This document shows, one piece after another, positions 1 to 8,423 of a DNA stretch of 64,000 nt. Source of the DNA: Haloferax marinum (GTDB lineage: Archaea > Halobacteriota > Halobacteria > Halobacteriales > Haloferacaceae); contig NZ_WKJQ01000001.1 in the NCBI RefSeq assembly GCF_009674625.1, positions 2,542,001-2,606,000 of the forward strand, given 5' to 3'. Positions within the stretch are counted from its first letter, which is position 1. Each line of letters opens with the position of its first letter. The translations under genes and the position numbers were made by a program. The notes under the pieces are model-generated. The model searched no databases. It saw nothing but the letters and a program-made list of their open reading frames with translations, and was not told where the DNA came from.

Positions 1-724
1 CACGTGTTTCGTGGCCGTCGAACAGCGGTCGCGTCTCGTCGGTGAACGCCGGGTCTTCGATGACGGCGTCCGGGAACCCGGAGACGACGCGCTCGTAGAG
101 TTCCGGGTCGGGCGCTTGGTCCACGTCGGTTCCCTCGTACTTGCCTTTCAGGTCGAGGATTCTGACGCAGTCGTGGTCGGCGAGTGACGCGACGAGGGCG
201 TCGTCCCACTCCGACGTAGGGTCGAGTTTGAACTCACAGTTCGGGTCGCGTTCGAGGAGCATCTCTACGCGGTCGGCAGACGGCGGGTCACCGAGGCGTG
301 TGCTCACGACGAATCGGACCGGGTCGCGTTCGCGGCCAACCGCGGTTGCGAGGTCGGTGCCGTTCTGGCGGAGTGCGAGGTCTAGTCCGGCGGATTCGAG
401 CGCCCACCGCCGATAGTGTCTGGACGGTTCGCGTTCTGGTTCTTTCGTCGGAAACAGGTCGACGTCGTCGAGTGCGGCCGAGAAGTCGGCGAAGGAGTCG
501 TAGGTTCCGTCGATGCCGAACACGTCCTCGGGGGCATCTGCGAGTGCGTCGTGGTCTTCGGCGTCGTAGGTCACGTCTTCACCACGCCCCACGTCGCCGT
601 CGCCTGCGAGCGAGAAGATGGTCGTCTTTCGGAGGAATCCACTCGACGTATCGCTCTCGCGGCGGTCACGAGAGACGGATTCGACGGTGAGTGGCAGGTC
701 AGCCACACGGTCGAAGGTGTTCAT
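1..724 (-). CDS. Enolase-superfamily protein (MLE/mandelate-racemase-like), 3' part cut by window edge
   Basis: The gene starts at the ATG complementary to 722-724, and 241 codons lie in the window before the left edge removes the C-terminus. I see an N-terminal capping-type segment rich in Arg/Asp, then barrel strands with FKLDP, ILDLKGKYEG and VIEDP. The Asp in LDLKGKYEG and the Glu in VIEDP sit where enolase-superfamily enzymes place their first two metal ligands; the third ligand would lie off the edge. Family members remove a proton alpha to a carboxylate, but the substrate cannot be read from this part. No neighbour on the same strand suggests a pathway. The superfamily call is an inference from these motifs and from resemblance to haloarchaeal 'enolase-like domain' proteins. 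Confidence 0.7.
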   Translation of the reverse strand, partial: MNTFDRVADLPLTVESVSRDRRESDTSSGFLRKTTIFSLAGDGDVGRGEDVTYDAEDHDALADAPEDVFGIDGTYDSFADFSAALDDVDLFPTKEPEREPSRHYRRWALESAGLDLALRQNGTDLATAVGRERDPVRFVVSTRLGDPPSADRVEMLLERDPNCEFKLDPTSEWDDALVASLADHDCVRILDLKGKYEGTDVDQAPDPELYERVVSGFPDAVIEDPAFTDETRPLFDGHETR

Positions 725-777
725 TGGAACACAGGTTGGGAACGACAGGGGAAAAACGTGTGCGCCGTATTCGAGGT

Positions 778-1515
778 TCAGACCGCGCCGCGTTCGACTT
801 TCTCGACTCCCGTGGCGAACGCGAGGAACGTGGCGGTCAGCGTCAACACCACGGCACCTGCGGCAGCGAGTTCGTGGGCCGGAGCGACGTGCTGGACGAC
901 GCCATCGACGATTGGTTCGGCCGGGATGAGCGTGTGGTGTGGCGTTCCGACGAGTGGGACGAAGTAATCGACGAGGTCGTTGAACCCGTACCAGACGACG
1001 GCGACGAAGATGGCGACGGTCGGAAACTTCGCGTAGCGCTGGATGAGAAACGCCTCGACGACCATCGCGAGGTGGCTCCAGAAGAGGAAGTTGTACATCG
1101 CCCAGTGGAGGTACGAAAAGTCGCTCTTGAACGCGAGCAGAACGTACGGCGTCCACAGGCCGAGTTTGAGACAGCCGAAGAACGCGAGCGCGTTGAGATA
1201 CTCGTTCGAGCGGCCGAGTTTCCACAGGGCGAGCGAGAGGGCGATAAAGAGCGTCGCGACGGGACTGTCGGGGACGAACGGCCACATCACGAGCGGTTCG
1301 ATACTGAACTGGAAGCCGTAGTACCAAAAGCCGAACGCGGTGCCGACGAGGTTGATGACGACGACCACCCACGCGACGTTGAGGCCGAAGTTCTCCAGCC
1401 ACTCGGGGAGCGGACTCAGCCAGCGGGGGAGCTCCGTCGTCGCGGGGAGACTATCGTCACCAAAGAGTCGTCTGGGGTCGTCGAGTAGTCGGCGCAATCG
1501 CGTCACCGCGTCCAT
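778..1515 (-). CDS. DUF1405-family integral membrane protein
   Basis: This 245-residue protein begins [14 protein letters not shown]. An upstream extension in the same frame lies antisense to pdxS and is not believable, so I start at 1515. After a 45-residue amphipathic N-terminus there are about six hydrophobic segments, including [21 protein letters not shown], a segment near [13 protein letters not shown], and a C-terminal helix [20 protein letters not shown]. Conserved-looking polar residues lie in [17 protein letters not shown]. The length and pattern fit the DUF1405 family, which has no known function. It is divergent from pdxS, with 123 bp between the two starts. Confidence 0.75.
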   Translation of the reverse strand: MDAVTRLRRLLDDPRRLFGDDSLPATTELPRWLSPLPEWLENFGLNVAWVVVVINLVGTAFGFWYYGFQFSIEPLVMWPFVPDSPVATLFIALSLALWKLGRSNEYLNALAFFGCLKLGLWTPYVLLAFKSDFSYLHWAMYNFLFWSHLAMVVEAFLIQRYAKFPTVAIFVAVVWYGFNDLVDYFVPLVGTPHHTLIPAEPIVDGVVQHVAPAHELAAAGAVVLTLTATFLAFATGVEKVERGAV

Positions 1516-1606
1516 ACCCACGCGAAAGTATGGGGGAGGGAAAGCGATACCGGTCTCCCCCATGAGAGGGAGTGCCGGATGCGAACGACTGCCGTCCGGA
1601 AAGGAC

Positions 1607-1616
1607 TGCTTAAGTG
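1607..1616 (+). promoter_or_regulatory. TATA-like element of pdxS
   Basis: The string TGCTTAAGTG is centred about 27 nt before the pdxS ATG at 1639, the distance expected for a haloarchaeal leaderless transcript. No Shine-Dalgarno sequence precedes the ATG. Confidence 0.5.
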
Positions 1617-1638
1617 TACCCAGTCGCAAGCCCTCGAT

Positions 1639-2547
1639 ATGCCTGAGGAGACCGACCTCGCGGAACTCCGACGTGGGACCGAACTGGTCAAGCGTGGGTT
1701 CGCGCAGATGCAGAAAGGCGGCGTCATCATGGACGTCGTCAACGCAGAACAAGCGAAGATTGCAGAGGAAGCAGGCGCAGTCGCCGTCATGTCGCTGGAG
1801 GCGGTCCCCGCGGACATCCGCAAGCGCGGTGGTGTCTCTCGGATGGCCGACCCCGAACTGGTCAAAGAGATTATCGACGCCGTCTCCATCCCGGTGATGG
1901 GGAAGGCCCGTATCGGCCACTACACCGAAGCCCAGATTCTCGAATCAGTCGGCGTCGACATGGTGGACGAGAGTGAGGTGCTCACTCCAGCGGACAACGA
2001 GTACCACATCGACAAACGAGAGTTCACCGCTCCGTTCGTCTGCGGCGCACGGAACCTCCCCGAGGCCCTCCGCCGCATCAACGAGGGTGCCGCGATGATT
2101 CGCACGAAAGGTGAGGCTGGCACGGGCGACGTGAACCAGGCAGTCACCCACCAGCGCACCATCAAAAACCAGATTCGCACGCTCACCGGACTGAACTTCG
2201 ACGAACGCGAGAAGTGGGCACGCGAGCACGAAGCACCCGCCGAACTCGTCCACGAGACGGCGGAGATGGGCCGACTCCCCGTCGTCAACTTCGCTGCCGG
2301 TGGTATCGCGACGCCCGCCGACGCCGCGCTCATGATGTACCACGAGTGCGACGGTATCTTCGTCGGGTCCGGTATCTTCGGTGCCGAAGACCCGGAGAAG
2401 ATGGGCAAGGCAATCGTCGAGGCAGTCAACAACTGGGACGACCCGGACAAACTCGCAGAAATCGCCTCCGGCATCGGCAAGGGCATGAAAGGCGAAGCGA
2501 ACGTCGACATGCCGGAAGAGAAGAAGATGCAGGGCCGCGGCGTCTAA
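1639..2547 (+). CDS. pdxS: Pyridoxal 5'-phosphate synthase lyase subunit PdxS
   Basis: PdxS builds vitamin B6 (PLP) from ribose 5-phosphate, glyceraldehyde 3-phosphate and ammonia, with the glutaminase PdxT supplying the ammonia. The product is 302 residues, the normal length. The three key residues are visible: Asp32 in IMDVVNAEQ, Lys89 in [10 protein letters not shown] and Lys157 in [12 protein letters not shown]. They equal Asp24, Lys81 and Lys149 of the Bacillus enzyme with a constant offset of 8. The phosphate-binding loop [15 protein letters not shown] is also present. I start at 1639 because the in-frame extension upstream is not conserved-looking and a TATA element sits 27 nt before this ATG. 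pdxT is not in the window. Confidence 0.97.
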   Translation: MPEETDLAELRRGTELVKRGFAQMQKGGVIMDVVNAEQAKIAEEAGAVAVMSLEAVPADIRKRGGVSRMADPELVKEIIDAVSIPVMGKARIGHYTEAQILESVGVDMVDESEVLTPADNEYHIDKREFTAPFVCGARNLPEALRRINEGAAMIRTKGEAGTGDVNQAVTHQRTIKNQIRTLTGLNFDEREKWAREHEAPAELVHETAEMGRLPVVNFAAGGIATPADAALMMYHECDGIFVGSGIFGAEDPEKMGKAIVEAVNNWDDPDKLAEIASGIGKGMKGEANVDMPEEKKMQGRGV

Positions 2548-2723
2548 GCCCACGCCTTCGACTCCGTCTCGGTTCTACGCTCTGTTATTCTCTCTTGCTC
2601 ACCGGTGAGCGCTCCGCTCGCCGCTCTGTCTCGAAAAAGTGTGCCGCTTCGGTGGGTTTAGACGTGTTGCCGCTTCGGTGGGTGTCGACGCGGGTGGTGG
2701 ACCGCGTGTGGGAGCGGTCGAAC

Positions 2724-2782
2724 GGTGGTGGGTCAGCGGTAGGTCGGCGGTGGTGGGTCAGCGGTAGGTCGGCGGTGGTGGG
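2724..2782. repeat. 25-bp direct tandem repeat, about 2.4 copies
   Basis: The unit GGTGGTGGGTCAGCGGTAG plus GTCGGC repeats exactly at 2724-2748 and 2749-2773, and a partial copy starts at 2774. A separate 16-bp direct repeat, TGCCGCTTCGGTGGGT, lies just before it at 2642-2657 and 2669-2684. Both are in the gap between the convergent genes pdxS and the stress protein. No ORF or hairpin explains them. Confidence 0.85.
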
Positions 2783-2818
2783 CCGACAGTGGTGGACCGA
2801 CCGCGACCTGTGGTGTGA

Positions 2819-3328
2819 TTACGCCAGCAGACCTTTCTTCTTCTTCTTTTTCGCGTCCGCTTCGTCTTCGGCGTCGTCTTCGTCTCCGAGGAGGACCGTC
2901 ACCGGGCCGTCGAAGTTGAGCATCAGCGTCTGCGTCAGGTCACGGGTGAGGAGTTTGCCGGCAGGCGACCGACGGCGACCAGAGACGAACAGGTGGTCGC
3001 ACGCTTCCCACTGCGCCGTCTCCAGGACGGTGTCGACTTTCGGTCCGATGTCGGCGACGATGCGGAAATCGACGTCGAGTCCGTCGAACGCCTCTCGGGC
3101 GAGCGTCTTGGCGTCGCGTGTCGCCGATTCGAGCGCCTGGTCGAGTCCGTAGACGACGTCAGACGACCCCACGCTCGCGAGGGCCGAACGCGTCCGCTCG
3201 AACTCGTCTTCGGGCAGGATGGTCAGGACGATGAGTTCCGCTCCGCTCCCGGCGGCGAATTCGCCGGCCTCACGAAGGATTCGATGCGACTGCTCGTCCG
3301 GTGTCACGACGACGAGTGCTCGGTTCAT
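2819..3328 (-). CDS. UspA-like universal stress family protein with lysine-rich tail
   Basis: A 169-residue single-domain protein with the Usp Rossmann-like fold: RALVVVTPDEQSHRILREA at the N-terminus, ELIVLTILPED for strand 2, and DHLFVSGRRRSPAGKLL near the end, where nucleotide-binding Usp proteins carry GxxGxG. That glycine motif is degenerate here, so ATP binding is doubtful. After the final strand GPVTVLLG there is an acidic linker and then six consecutive lysines before GLLA, which is unusual in an acidic halophilic proteome. The gene is convergent with pdxS and transcribed away from thrB. A T-rich element, ACTTTTCTC, lies about 28 nt before the start. Confidence 0.8.
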   Translation of the reverse strand: MNRALVVVTPDEQSHRILREAGEFAAGSGAELIVLTILPEDEFERTRSALASVGSSDVVYGLDQALESATRDAKTLAREAFDGLDVDFRIVADIGPKVDTVLETAQWEACDHLFVSGRRRSPAGKLLTRDLTQTLMLNFDGPVTVLLGDEDDAEDEADAKKKKKKGLLA

Positions 3329-3461
3329 GTTTCGAACTTATCGCGTGTGTGAGAAAAGTCTTCTCGGAATCGTGATAACACGGACCGTGAGGATTCGTTA
3401 CGAAGCTTCAAACGTGCGAAATCCGGGCTTCTGGAGGTGTGGTAACTGTTCTCAACAACGC

Positions 3462-4343
3462 TCAGAAATCGAATACTTCTGCGCCGCTGCCGACACGAGT
3501 CTTGTAGGCTCGAGCGGCCACGCCCGCGTCGTCGAAGGCTTCTATCATCGCGGCGGCGACGCGGGTTCGAGCGTGTGCTCCGCAGACAGCGAGCACCGCC
3601 GGTCCGGCCCCGGAGACGGTGACACCGTCCGCACCTGCGGCGAGTGCGGCGCTTCGAACGTCGTCGTACCCGGTGATGAGTTTCGCTCGCGCTGGCGTGA
3701 CGATTCGCTCGTCCATTCCGGCCCCGACGAGTTTCGGGTCGCGGCGGCACATCCCGACCGAGAGCGTCGCCGCGCGACCGACGGTGTGGACGAGTTCTTC
3801 CATGCTCGCCGTCTCCGGGACGACTCGACGGGCGTCGCGCGTCGAGACGGCGATTTCGGGGAGACAGGCGACGAGCGGGATATCCGCGTCGATGGTGGTG
3901 ACTCGTTCGGGGGTCGCGACGGTGAAGCCGCCGAGAAGCGCGGGGGCGACGTTGTCGGCGTGGGCCTCGCCAGAGACGACTGCTTCACCCTCTGCGGCGA
4001 TTGGGACGAGTTCTTCTCGGGAGAGCCCGCGGTCGTACAGTTCGTTCAGTGCGAGTGCGGCGCCCGCGGAACTCGCGGCCGACGACCCGAGACCGGACGA
4101 CGGGCGGACGCCCTTGTCGATGCGGATGTGTGCCGGTGCGTCGAGCGCCTCCGCGACGGCACCGACGACGTTCCGGCCGGGGTCTGTCGGGATGTACTGA
4201 CTGCCGACACCAGTCACTTCGATTGTTGTGCGGTCCGCTCGTTCGACGTGAACGACGTCTGCCGGGCGGTCGAGAGCCACACCGAAAACGTCGAACCCAC
4301 TTCCGAGATTGGCGCTCGTCGCGGGTGCGCGGACCGTAACCAT
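3462..4343 (-). CDS. thrB: Homoserine kinase
   Basis: ThrB phosphorylates homoserine to O-phosphohomoserine, the precursor of threonine. The 293-residue protein is a GHMP kinase: N-terminal VRAPATSANLGSGFDVFG, the ATP loop RPSSGLGSSAASSAGAA near residues 80-97, and the C-terminal glycine-rich motif VTVSGAGPAVLAV. Length and motif order are those of archaeal and bacterial ThrB. The start at 4343 has TTTTTATC about 27 nt upstream on the minus strand, consistent with a leaderless message. It is followed at 133 bp by the stress protein gene and preceded by the histidine kinase 58 bp away. Other threonine genes are not in the window. Confidence 0.95.
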   Translation of the reverse strand: MVTVRAPATSANLGSGFDVFGVALDRPADVVHVERADRTTIEVTGVGSQYIPTDPGRNVVGAVAEALDAPAHIRIDKGVRPSSGLGSSAASSAGAALALNELYDRGLSREELVPIAAEGEAVVSGEAHADNVAPALLGGFTVATPERVTTIDADIPLVACLPEIAVSTRDARRVVPETASMEELVHTVGRAATLSVGMCRRDPKLVGAGMDERIVTPARAKLITGYDDVRSAALAAGADGVTVSGAGPAVLAVCGAHARTRVAAAMIEAFDDAGVAARAYKTRVGSGAEVFDF

Positions 4344-4400
4344 GCCCCGCAGTTGCCCTATCGCAGATAAAAATGTGGCGAACGTCGAAGCAGACGGGGG

Positions 4401-6179
4401 TCAGTTCCCCGAACTGTCTGTCCGTTCTTCGACCGCCCCCGTTTCGACATCGGTGAACTCGAACCGAGCACCGCCGGACGACGACGACGTCAGTGTGACC
4501 GTCCACCCGTGTGCGTCGGCCACCGACTTGACGATTGGAAGACCGAACCCGGTTCCGTCTTCGTGCGTCGTGTAGCCGCGTTCGAACACGTCTTCGGACT
4601 CCGATTCAGGGATTCCGGGGCCATCGTCTTCGACGTAGAAGCCGCCGGTGATGGGGCCGACGACGACGGAGACGGCGTCGTCAGACGAATCGTGAGTTTC
4701 TGTGGTGCCATGCTCGACGGCGTCGTCAGGCCTTGCCTGACTGCCTGCCGAACCGTGCTCGACCGAGTTCCGAAACAGGTTCTCGAACAGTTGGCGAAGG
4801 CGGCCTCTATCTGCGTCGACCGTCTGGTCGATTCGAGCGTCGAACGTCGCCTCCCCGACGGCGACGCTGTCCCACGCCTCGGACGCGACGGTGGAGAGTG
4901 CGACGGGAGAGCGGTCGGTGAGCGTCTCTCCCTGTCGGGCCAGCGTGAGCAGGTCATCGATAATCGTCTCCATCCGGTCGTGGGCGTCCTCGACGCGGGT
5001 GAAGTAGTCGTCGTCGTTCGTCTCTCGTGCGAGTTCGAGATATCCTCGGGCCACCGTCAGCGGATTTCGCAGGTCGTGAGAGACGACCGAGGCGAACTCT
5101 TCGAGGCGGTCGTTCTGTCGCTCGAGTCGTCGCTCGCGTTCCTTTCGTTCGGTGATGTCACGGACCAAGACGAGCGTCCCGGACGTCGCCGTGTCGTCAC
5201 CGAGCGGAGTCGTGTTCACCAGCAGGTCTCTGTCGTCACCGCCGATAGTCACCGACACCTCAGCGTTCGGAGCGTCGTCGATGGCCGCCACGAGTTCGGG
5301 TTTGAGGACGGATTCGACGGGTCGGCCGTAGGAATCGACGAGTGACCGGTCGAGAACCGACTCGCTGGACGGGTTTGCGTCGAGGACGAGACGTTCGTCG
5401 TCGAGGACGATAGCCGCCCCTTGCATCGACTCCACGGCCGACTCCCACGCGATGGGGACGACGGTGAACAACCGATGTCGGAAGACGCTCCACGCGACGG
5501 CACTCGCGGTGAGAGCGAAGGCCAACGCCGGGAGATTCAATCCGGGGACAGGACTCGCACCGGCGACGTAGACGAGACCACCGACCGCGGGGGCGAGTCC
5601 GCCGACGAGCAATCCGACGGTCTGTTTCCGGTAGATTCCGTCGGCGTGAGAGAGCGTCCGAACGAGGACGGCGAGTGCGACGACGACGAGGATGTACGCG
5701 TAGACGACGAACCCGACGAACGCGATGCCGTGGTCGTTGACGAGGACGACGTAGCCGTCGTGTTCGGTGAGCAATAGGCCGTCCCAGATGAGATTGTGCC
5801 ACCGGTTCGTGAACACGAGTCCGACGGTGACGACGGGCACCGTTCCAAGTGCCGCCCACGCCTCTCGTGGCAGTGAATCGAGGCCAGCGTGGCGAAGCAC
5901 GTACGCCAGCCAGAGCAGCGGGAGCGGTGCGACTCCGAGATAGGCGAGTTGATTCAACAGAACCTTCGCCGCGAAGTCCGTCCGTGAGAGTTCGAGCGCG
6001 TACAGTCCCATCCAGAATCCCGACGCCAACAACAGGAGGGCGCCGAGCGTCGCTCCGGGGACGAGTCGGCGCTCTGTCTGGCGCCGGAGTAAGTAGACGG
6101 CGAGAATCACGAAGAGGCCCGCACCGACTCCGAGCGGAATCGTGTAGGGTGTGACCTGCCAGTGGGGCGCACCGTGCAT
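4401..6179 (-). CDS. Membrane sensor histidine kinase (7TM-PAS-HisKA-HATPase)
   Basis: The 592-residue kinase has an N-terminal block of about seven membrane helices (residues 10-235), resembling the histidine-kinase 7TM sensor region, then a PAS-like domain (240-345) and a dimerisation domain with the phospho-acceptor His368 in VVSHDLRNPL. The ATPase domain carries the N box near LFENLFRNSVEHG (465-476), G1 DDGPGIPE (518-525) and GTGFGLPIV. An acidic insert separates the N and G boxes. I start at 6179 because TTTTAA sits 27 nt upstream; a longer in-frame start would not have this. No response regulator lies nearby, so it is an orphan. The stimulus is unknown. Confidence 0.9.
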   Translation of the reverse strand: MHGAPHWQVTPYTIPLGVGAGLFVILAVYLLRRQTERRLVPGATLGALLLLASGFWMGLYALELSRTDFAAKVLLNQLAYLGVAPLPLLWLAYVLRHAGLDSLPREAWAALGTVPVVTVGLVFTNRWHNLIWDGLLLTEHDGYVVLVNDHGIAFVGFVVYAYILVVVALAVLVRTLSHADGIYRKQTVGLLVGGLAPAVGGLVYVAGASPVPGLNLPALAFALTASAVAWSVFRHRLFTVVPIAWESAVESMQGAAIVLDDERLVLDANPSSESVLDRSLVDSYGRPVESVLKPELVAAIDDAPNAEVSVTIGGDDRDLLVNTTPLGDDTATSGTLVLVRDITERKERERRLERQNDRLEEFASVVSHDLRNPLTVARGYLELARETNDDDYFTRVEDAHDRMETIIDDLLTLARQGETLTDRSPVALSTVASEAWDSVAVGEATFDARIDQTVDADRGRLRQLFENLFRNSVEHGSAGSQARPDDAVEHGTTETHDSSDDAVSVVVGPITGGFYVEDDGPGIPESESEDVFERGYTTHEDGTGFGLPIVKSVADAHGWTVTLTSSSSGGARFEFTDVETGAVEERTDSSGN

Positions 6180-6275
6180 GGAAGGAGTGGGGAGAGGGGG
6201 GTTAAAATTCTCACCGTCGGCGTCCGAGACAGAGCAATCAGAAAGGACTTTCCGACGCCCAGCGAACCCCGGTCT

Positions 6276-7595
6276 ATGATAGGCATCGTCGGCGGCGGCA
6301 TCGCGGGCCTCGCCGCGGCGCACCGACTCCGGAAACGGGGTCACGACGTTCGAGTCTTCGAGGCGTCCGACTCACTGGGCGGCCTCGCAGCAACGTACGA
6401 GACGAGCGGTGACGACATCGAGAAATACTACCACCATCTCTCGAAGTCCGAAGAGACCATCGTCGAACTGGCCGAGGAACTCGGCCTCGGAGACGACTTG
6501 GAGTGGCGTATCGGCAAGAACGCCTACTACGTCGACGGCGTCGTCCACCCGCTGGACACGGCGTGGCAGATTGCGGCGTATCCGCACATGAGCCTCTACG
6601 ACAAGTTCCGACTCGGTATGCTCACCCTCGGAATCGACGTCCGTGGTGGGATTCCCGATTTCGACGCCTACGAAGAACTCGCGGAGTACGAACACACGCC
6701 AATCGAGGAGTTCGTGGTCGAACACACCTCACGGGGCGTCTACGACAACTTCGTGGACCCGCTGCTCGACGGCAAGTTCGGCGAGCGAAAACACGACGTG
6801 TCGGCGGCGTGGTTCCTCGGGCGAGTCCGGTTCCGCGGCGAGCGTGACCTGCTTCGCGGCGAACTCCTCGGCTACTTCGACGGCGGATTCGCACCGCTCA
6901 TCGACGCACTCGTGGACGCTGTCGGCCGCGAGAACATCCAGACTGGGTCTCGTGTGACCGCACTCGACACCGACGGTGACGGTGAGGAAGTCGAGACAAT
7001 CACCGTCGAGACAGCAGACGAAACCGAAGTCTACGACGTCGATTCGGTCGTCGTCGCGGCGATGCCGAACGTCCTCGAAGACCTGACTGGGTTCGAGTGC
7101 GACATCGACTTCCAGGGAGCAGTCTGTGGCCTCGCGACGATGTCCGAGTCGCTGATGGACACCTACTGGCTCAACATCGCGCACGACGCACCGTTTGGCT
7201 CTCTCATCGAGCACACGAACTTCGTCCCGCCCGAGAAGTACGGCGGCGACCACCTGCTCTACGTGGCGAGTTACGTCCAAGGCCCGGAAGAAGACCTCTG
7301 GCAGCTGAGCGACGAGGAAGTCGAAGACGTGTGGTTCGACGAAATCGAGGACATGTTCCCCGACTTCGACCGCTCGGTCGTCGAGGAGTTCAAAATCGCC
7401 CGCAACCCGCGCGCTGGCCCCGTCTACGAACGCGGCTATCTCGACCTCGTGGTCCCCTACGACCTCGCCGACGACGTCGCCGATGGCGTCTACTACGCTG
7501 GGATGGCTTCGGAAGCACAGTACCCAGAACGCTCCCTCAACGGCGGTATCGTCGCGGGCTACGAAGTCGCCGACCGCATCGACGACACACTCTGA
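6276..7595 (+). CDS. FAD-dependent amine-oxidase/protoporphyrinogen-oxidase-like protein
   Basis: A 439-residue flavoprotein beginning MIGIVGGGIAGLAAAHRL, the dinucleotide-binding GxGxxG motif, with the acidic strand end VFEASDSLGG. The C-terminal FAD motif is GVYYAGMASEAQYPERSLNGGIVAG. The overall pattern fits the COG1232 protoporphyrinogen-oxidase-like group, which also contains UDP-galactopyranose-mutase-like and desaturase-like enzymes, so the substrate is open. Conserved-looking YYHHLSKSE may line the active site. The start is the ATG immediately before the glycine motif. It is divergent from the histidine kinase, 96 bp apart. No haem or glycan genes are next to it. Confidence 0.8.
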   Translation: MIGIVGGGIAGLAAAHRLRKRGHDVRVFEASDSLGGLAATYETSGDDIEKYYHHLSKSEETIVELAEELGLGDDLEWRIGKNAYYVDGVVHPLDTAWQIAAYPHMSLYDKFRLGMLTLGIDVRGGIPDFDAYEELAEYEHTPIEEFVVEHTSRGVYDNFVDPLLDGKFGERKHDVSAAWFLGRVRFRGERDLLRGELLGYFDGGFAPLIDALVDAVGRENIQTGSRVTALDTDGDGEEVETITVETADETEVYDVDSVVVAAMPNVLEDLTGFECDIDFQGAVCGLATMSESLMDTYWLNIAHDAPFGSLIEHTNFVPPEKYGGDHLLYVASYVQGPEEDLWQLSDEEVEDVWFDEIEDMFPDFDRSVVEEFKIARNPRAGPVYERGYLDLVVPYDLADDVADGVYYAGMASEAQYPERSLNGGIVAGYEVADRIDDTL

Positions 7596-7736
7596 ACCGA
7601 GCGGCGAGCGCCGAACTCTCCCTCGGTTCTCCCACGCGATTCTCCACTCCGTTCTCTCCCTCGATTCTCTGCTGCTATGTGACCGTCAGTCACGCTTTCC
7701 GGCAATCGACTTCGTATCCGTAACCCCTTTTGGCAC

Positions 7737-7760
7737 CACTGACTGACCAGTCAGTTAGTG
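7737..7760. promoter_or_regulatory. 24-bp palindrome over the start of the TetR gene (likely operator)
   Basis: The segment reads as an inverted repeat over 24 bases; its inner 20 are CTGACTGACCAGTCAGTTAG, with only two mismatched pairs in the whole palindrome. The right arm contains the GTG start codon at 7758. Size and symmetry are typical of a TetR dimer site, and position suggests autorepression of the TetR-MATE pair. Binding itself is inferred. Confidence 0.75.
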
Positions 7761-8423
7761 AGCGCAGACACCGACAACTCGGTCCCCGCCGAGGTCCACG
7801 ACGAGTTGATGCAGGCGACGTATCGGGCGTTGTGCGCCGAAGGGTACGCCGACCTGACGATGCAGCAAATCGCCGACGAGGCAGGCAAGAGCAAGTCGCT
7901 CCTCCACTACCACTACGGGACGAAACGCGAGTTACTCGTCTCGTTTCTCGCCTACCTACTCCAGCGGTTCGAAGAGAAAGTCGACGCAACCGAAGGTGAC
8001 GCTCCCGACGAGCGCCTCCGGTTCCTCCTCGACAAGATGTGCCCCAGTGCAGACGGTGACGACGAGTACGACCGCTTCGGCCTCGCACTGACGGAACTCC
8101 GGGTTCAGGCCCCTCACGACGAGGCGTACCGCGAGCAGGTCGCACGCAACGAGATTGCCATCCGAGAGCGCTTTGCGGATATCATCCGTGACGGCATCGA
8201 CGACGGAACGTTCCGAGCGGTCGACCCCGAGCGGACGGCGTCGCTTCTGTTTGCCGCGCTCGACGGGGCGCGACTCCAGCGCGTCGTCGTTTCCCCGACG
8301 AACGATGACGACTCGCCGGGGGCAGCACACGACGTTCCCACCGACGTTCGTGCCGCGCTCGAAACGTTCGTCGTCTCCGACCTCCTCGCTGACGACGGTG
8401 CCACGACAGAAGGTGCCGAATGA
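7758..8423 (+). CDS. TetR/AcrR-family transcriptional regulator
   Basis: A 221-residue regulator. Residues 12-58 form the TetR helix-turn-helix: VHDELMQATYRALCAEGYADLT, then MQQIADEAGKSKSLLHYHYGTKRELL, with recognition helix KSLLHYHYG. The rest is a helical ligand-binding and dimer domain. The start is a GTG at 7758 inside a 24-bp palindrome, so the protein very probably represses its own operon. The last codons overlap the MATE gene by 4 bp (ATGA), which makes a two-gene operon. The likely role is drug- or metabolite-responsive control of the exporter; the ligand is unknown. Confidence 0.92.
   Translation: MSADTDNSVPAEVHDELMQATYRALCAEGYADLTMQQIADEAGKSKSLLHYHYGTKRELLVSFLAYLLQRFEEKVDATEGDAPDERLRFLLDKMCPSADGDDEYDRFGLALTELRVQAPHDEAYREQVARNEIAIRERFADIIRDGIDDGTFRAVDPERTASLLFAALDGARLQRVVVSPTNDDDSPGAAHDVPTDVRAALETFVVSDLLADDGATTEGAE

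Noticed and set aside
778-1920. Long 380-codon minus-strand frame across pdxS
   Set aside because: The upstream two-fifths are antisense to pdxS; only the part from 1515 is membrane-protein-like.
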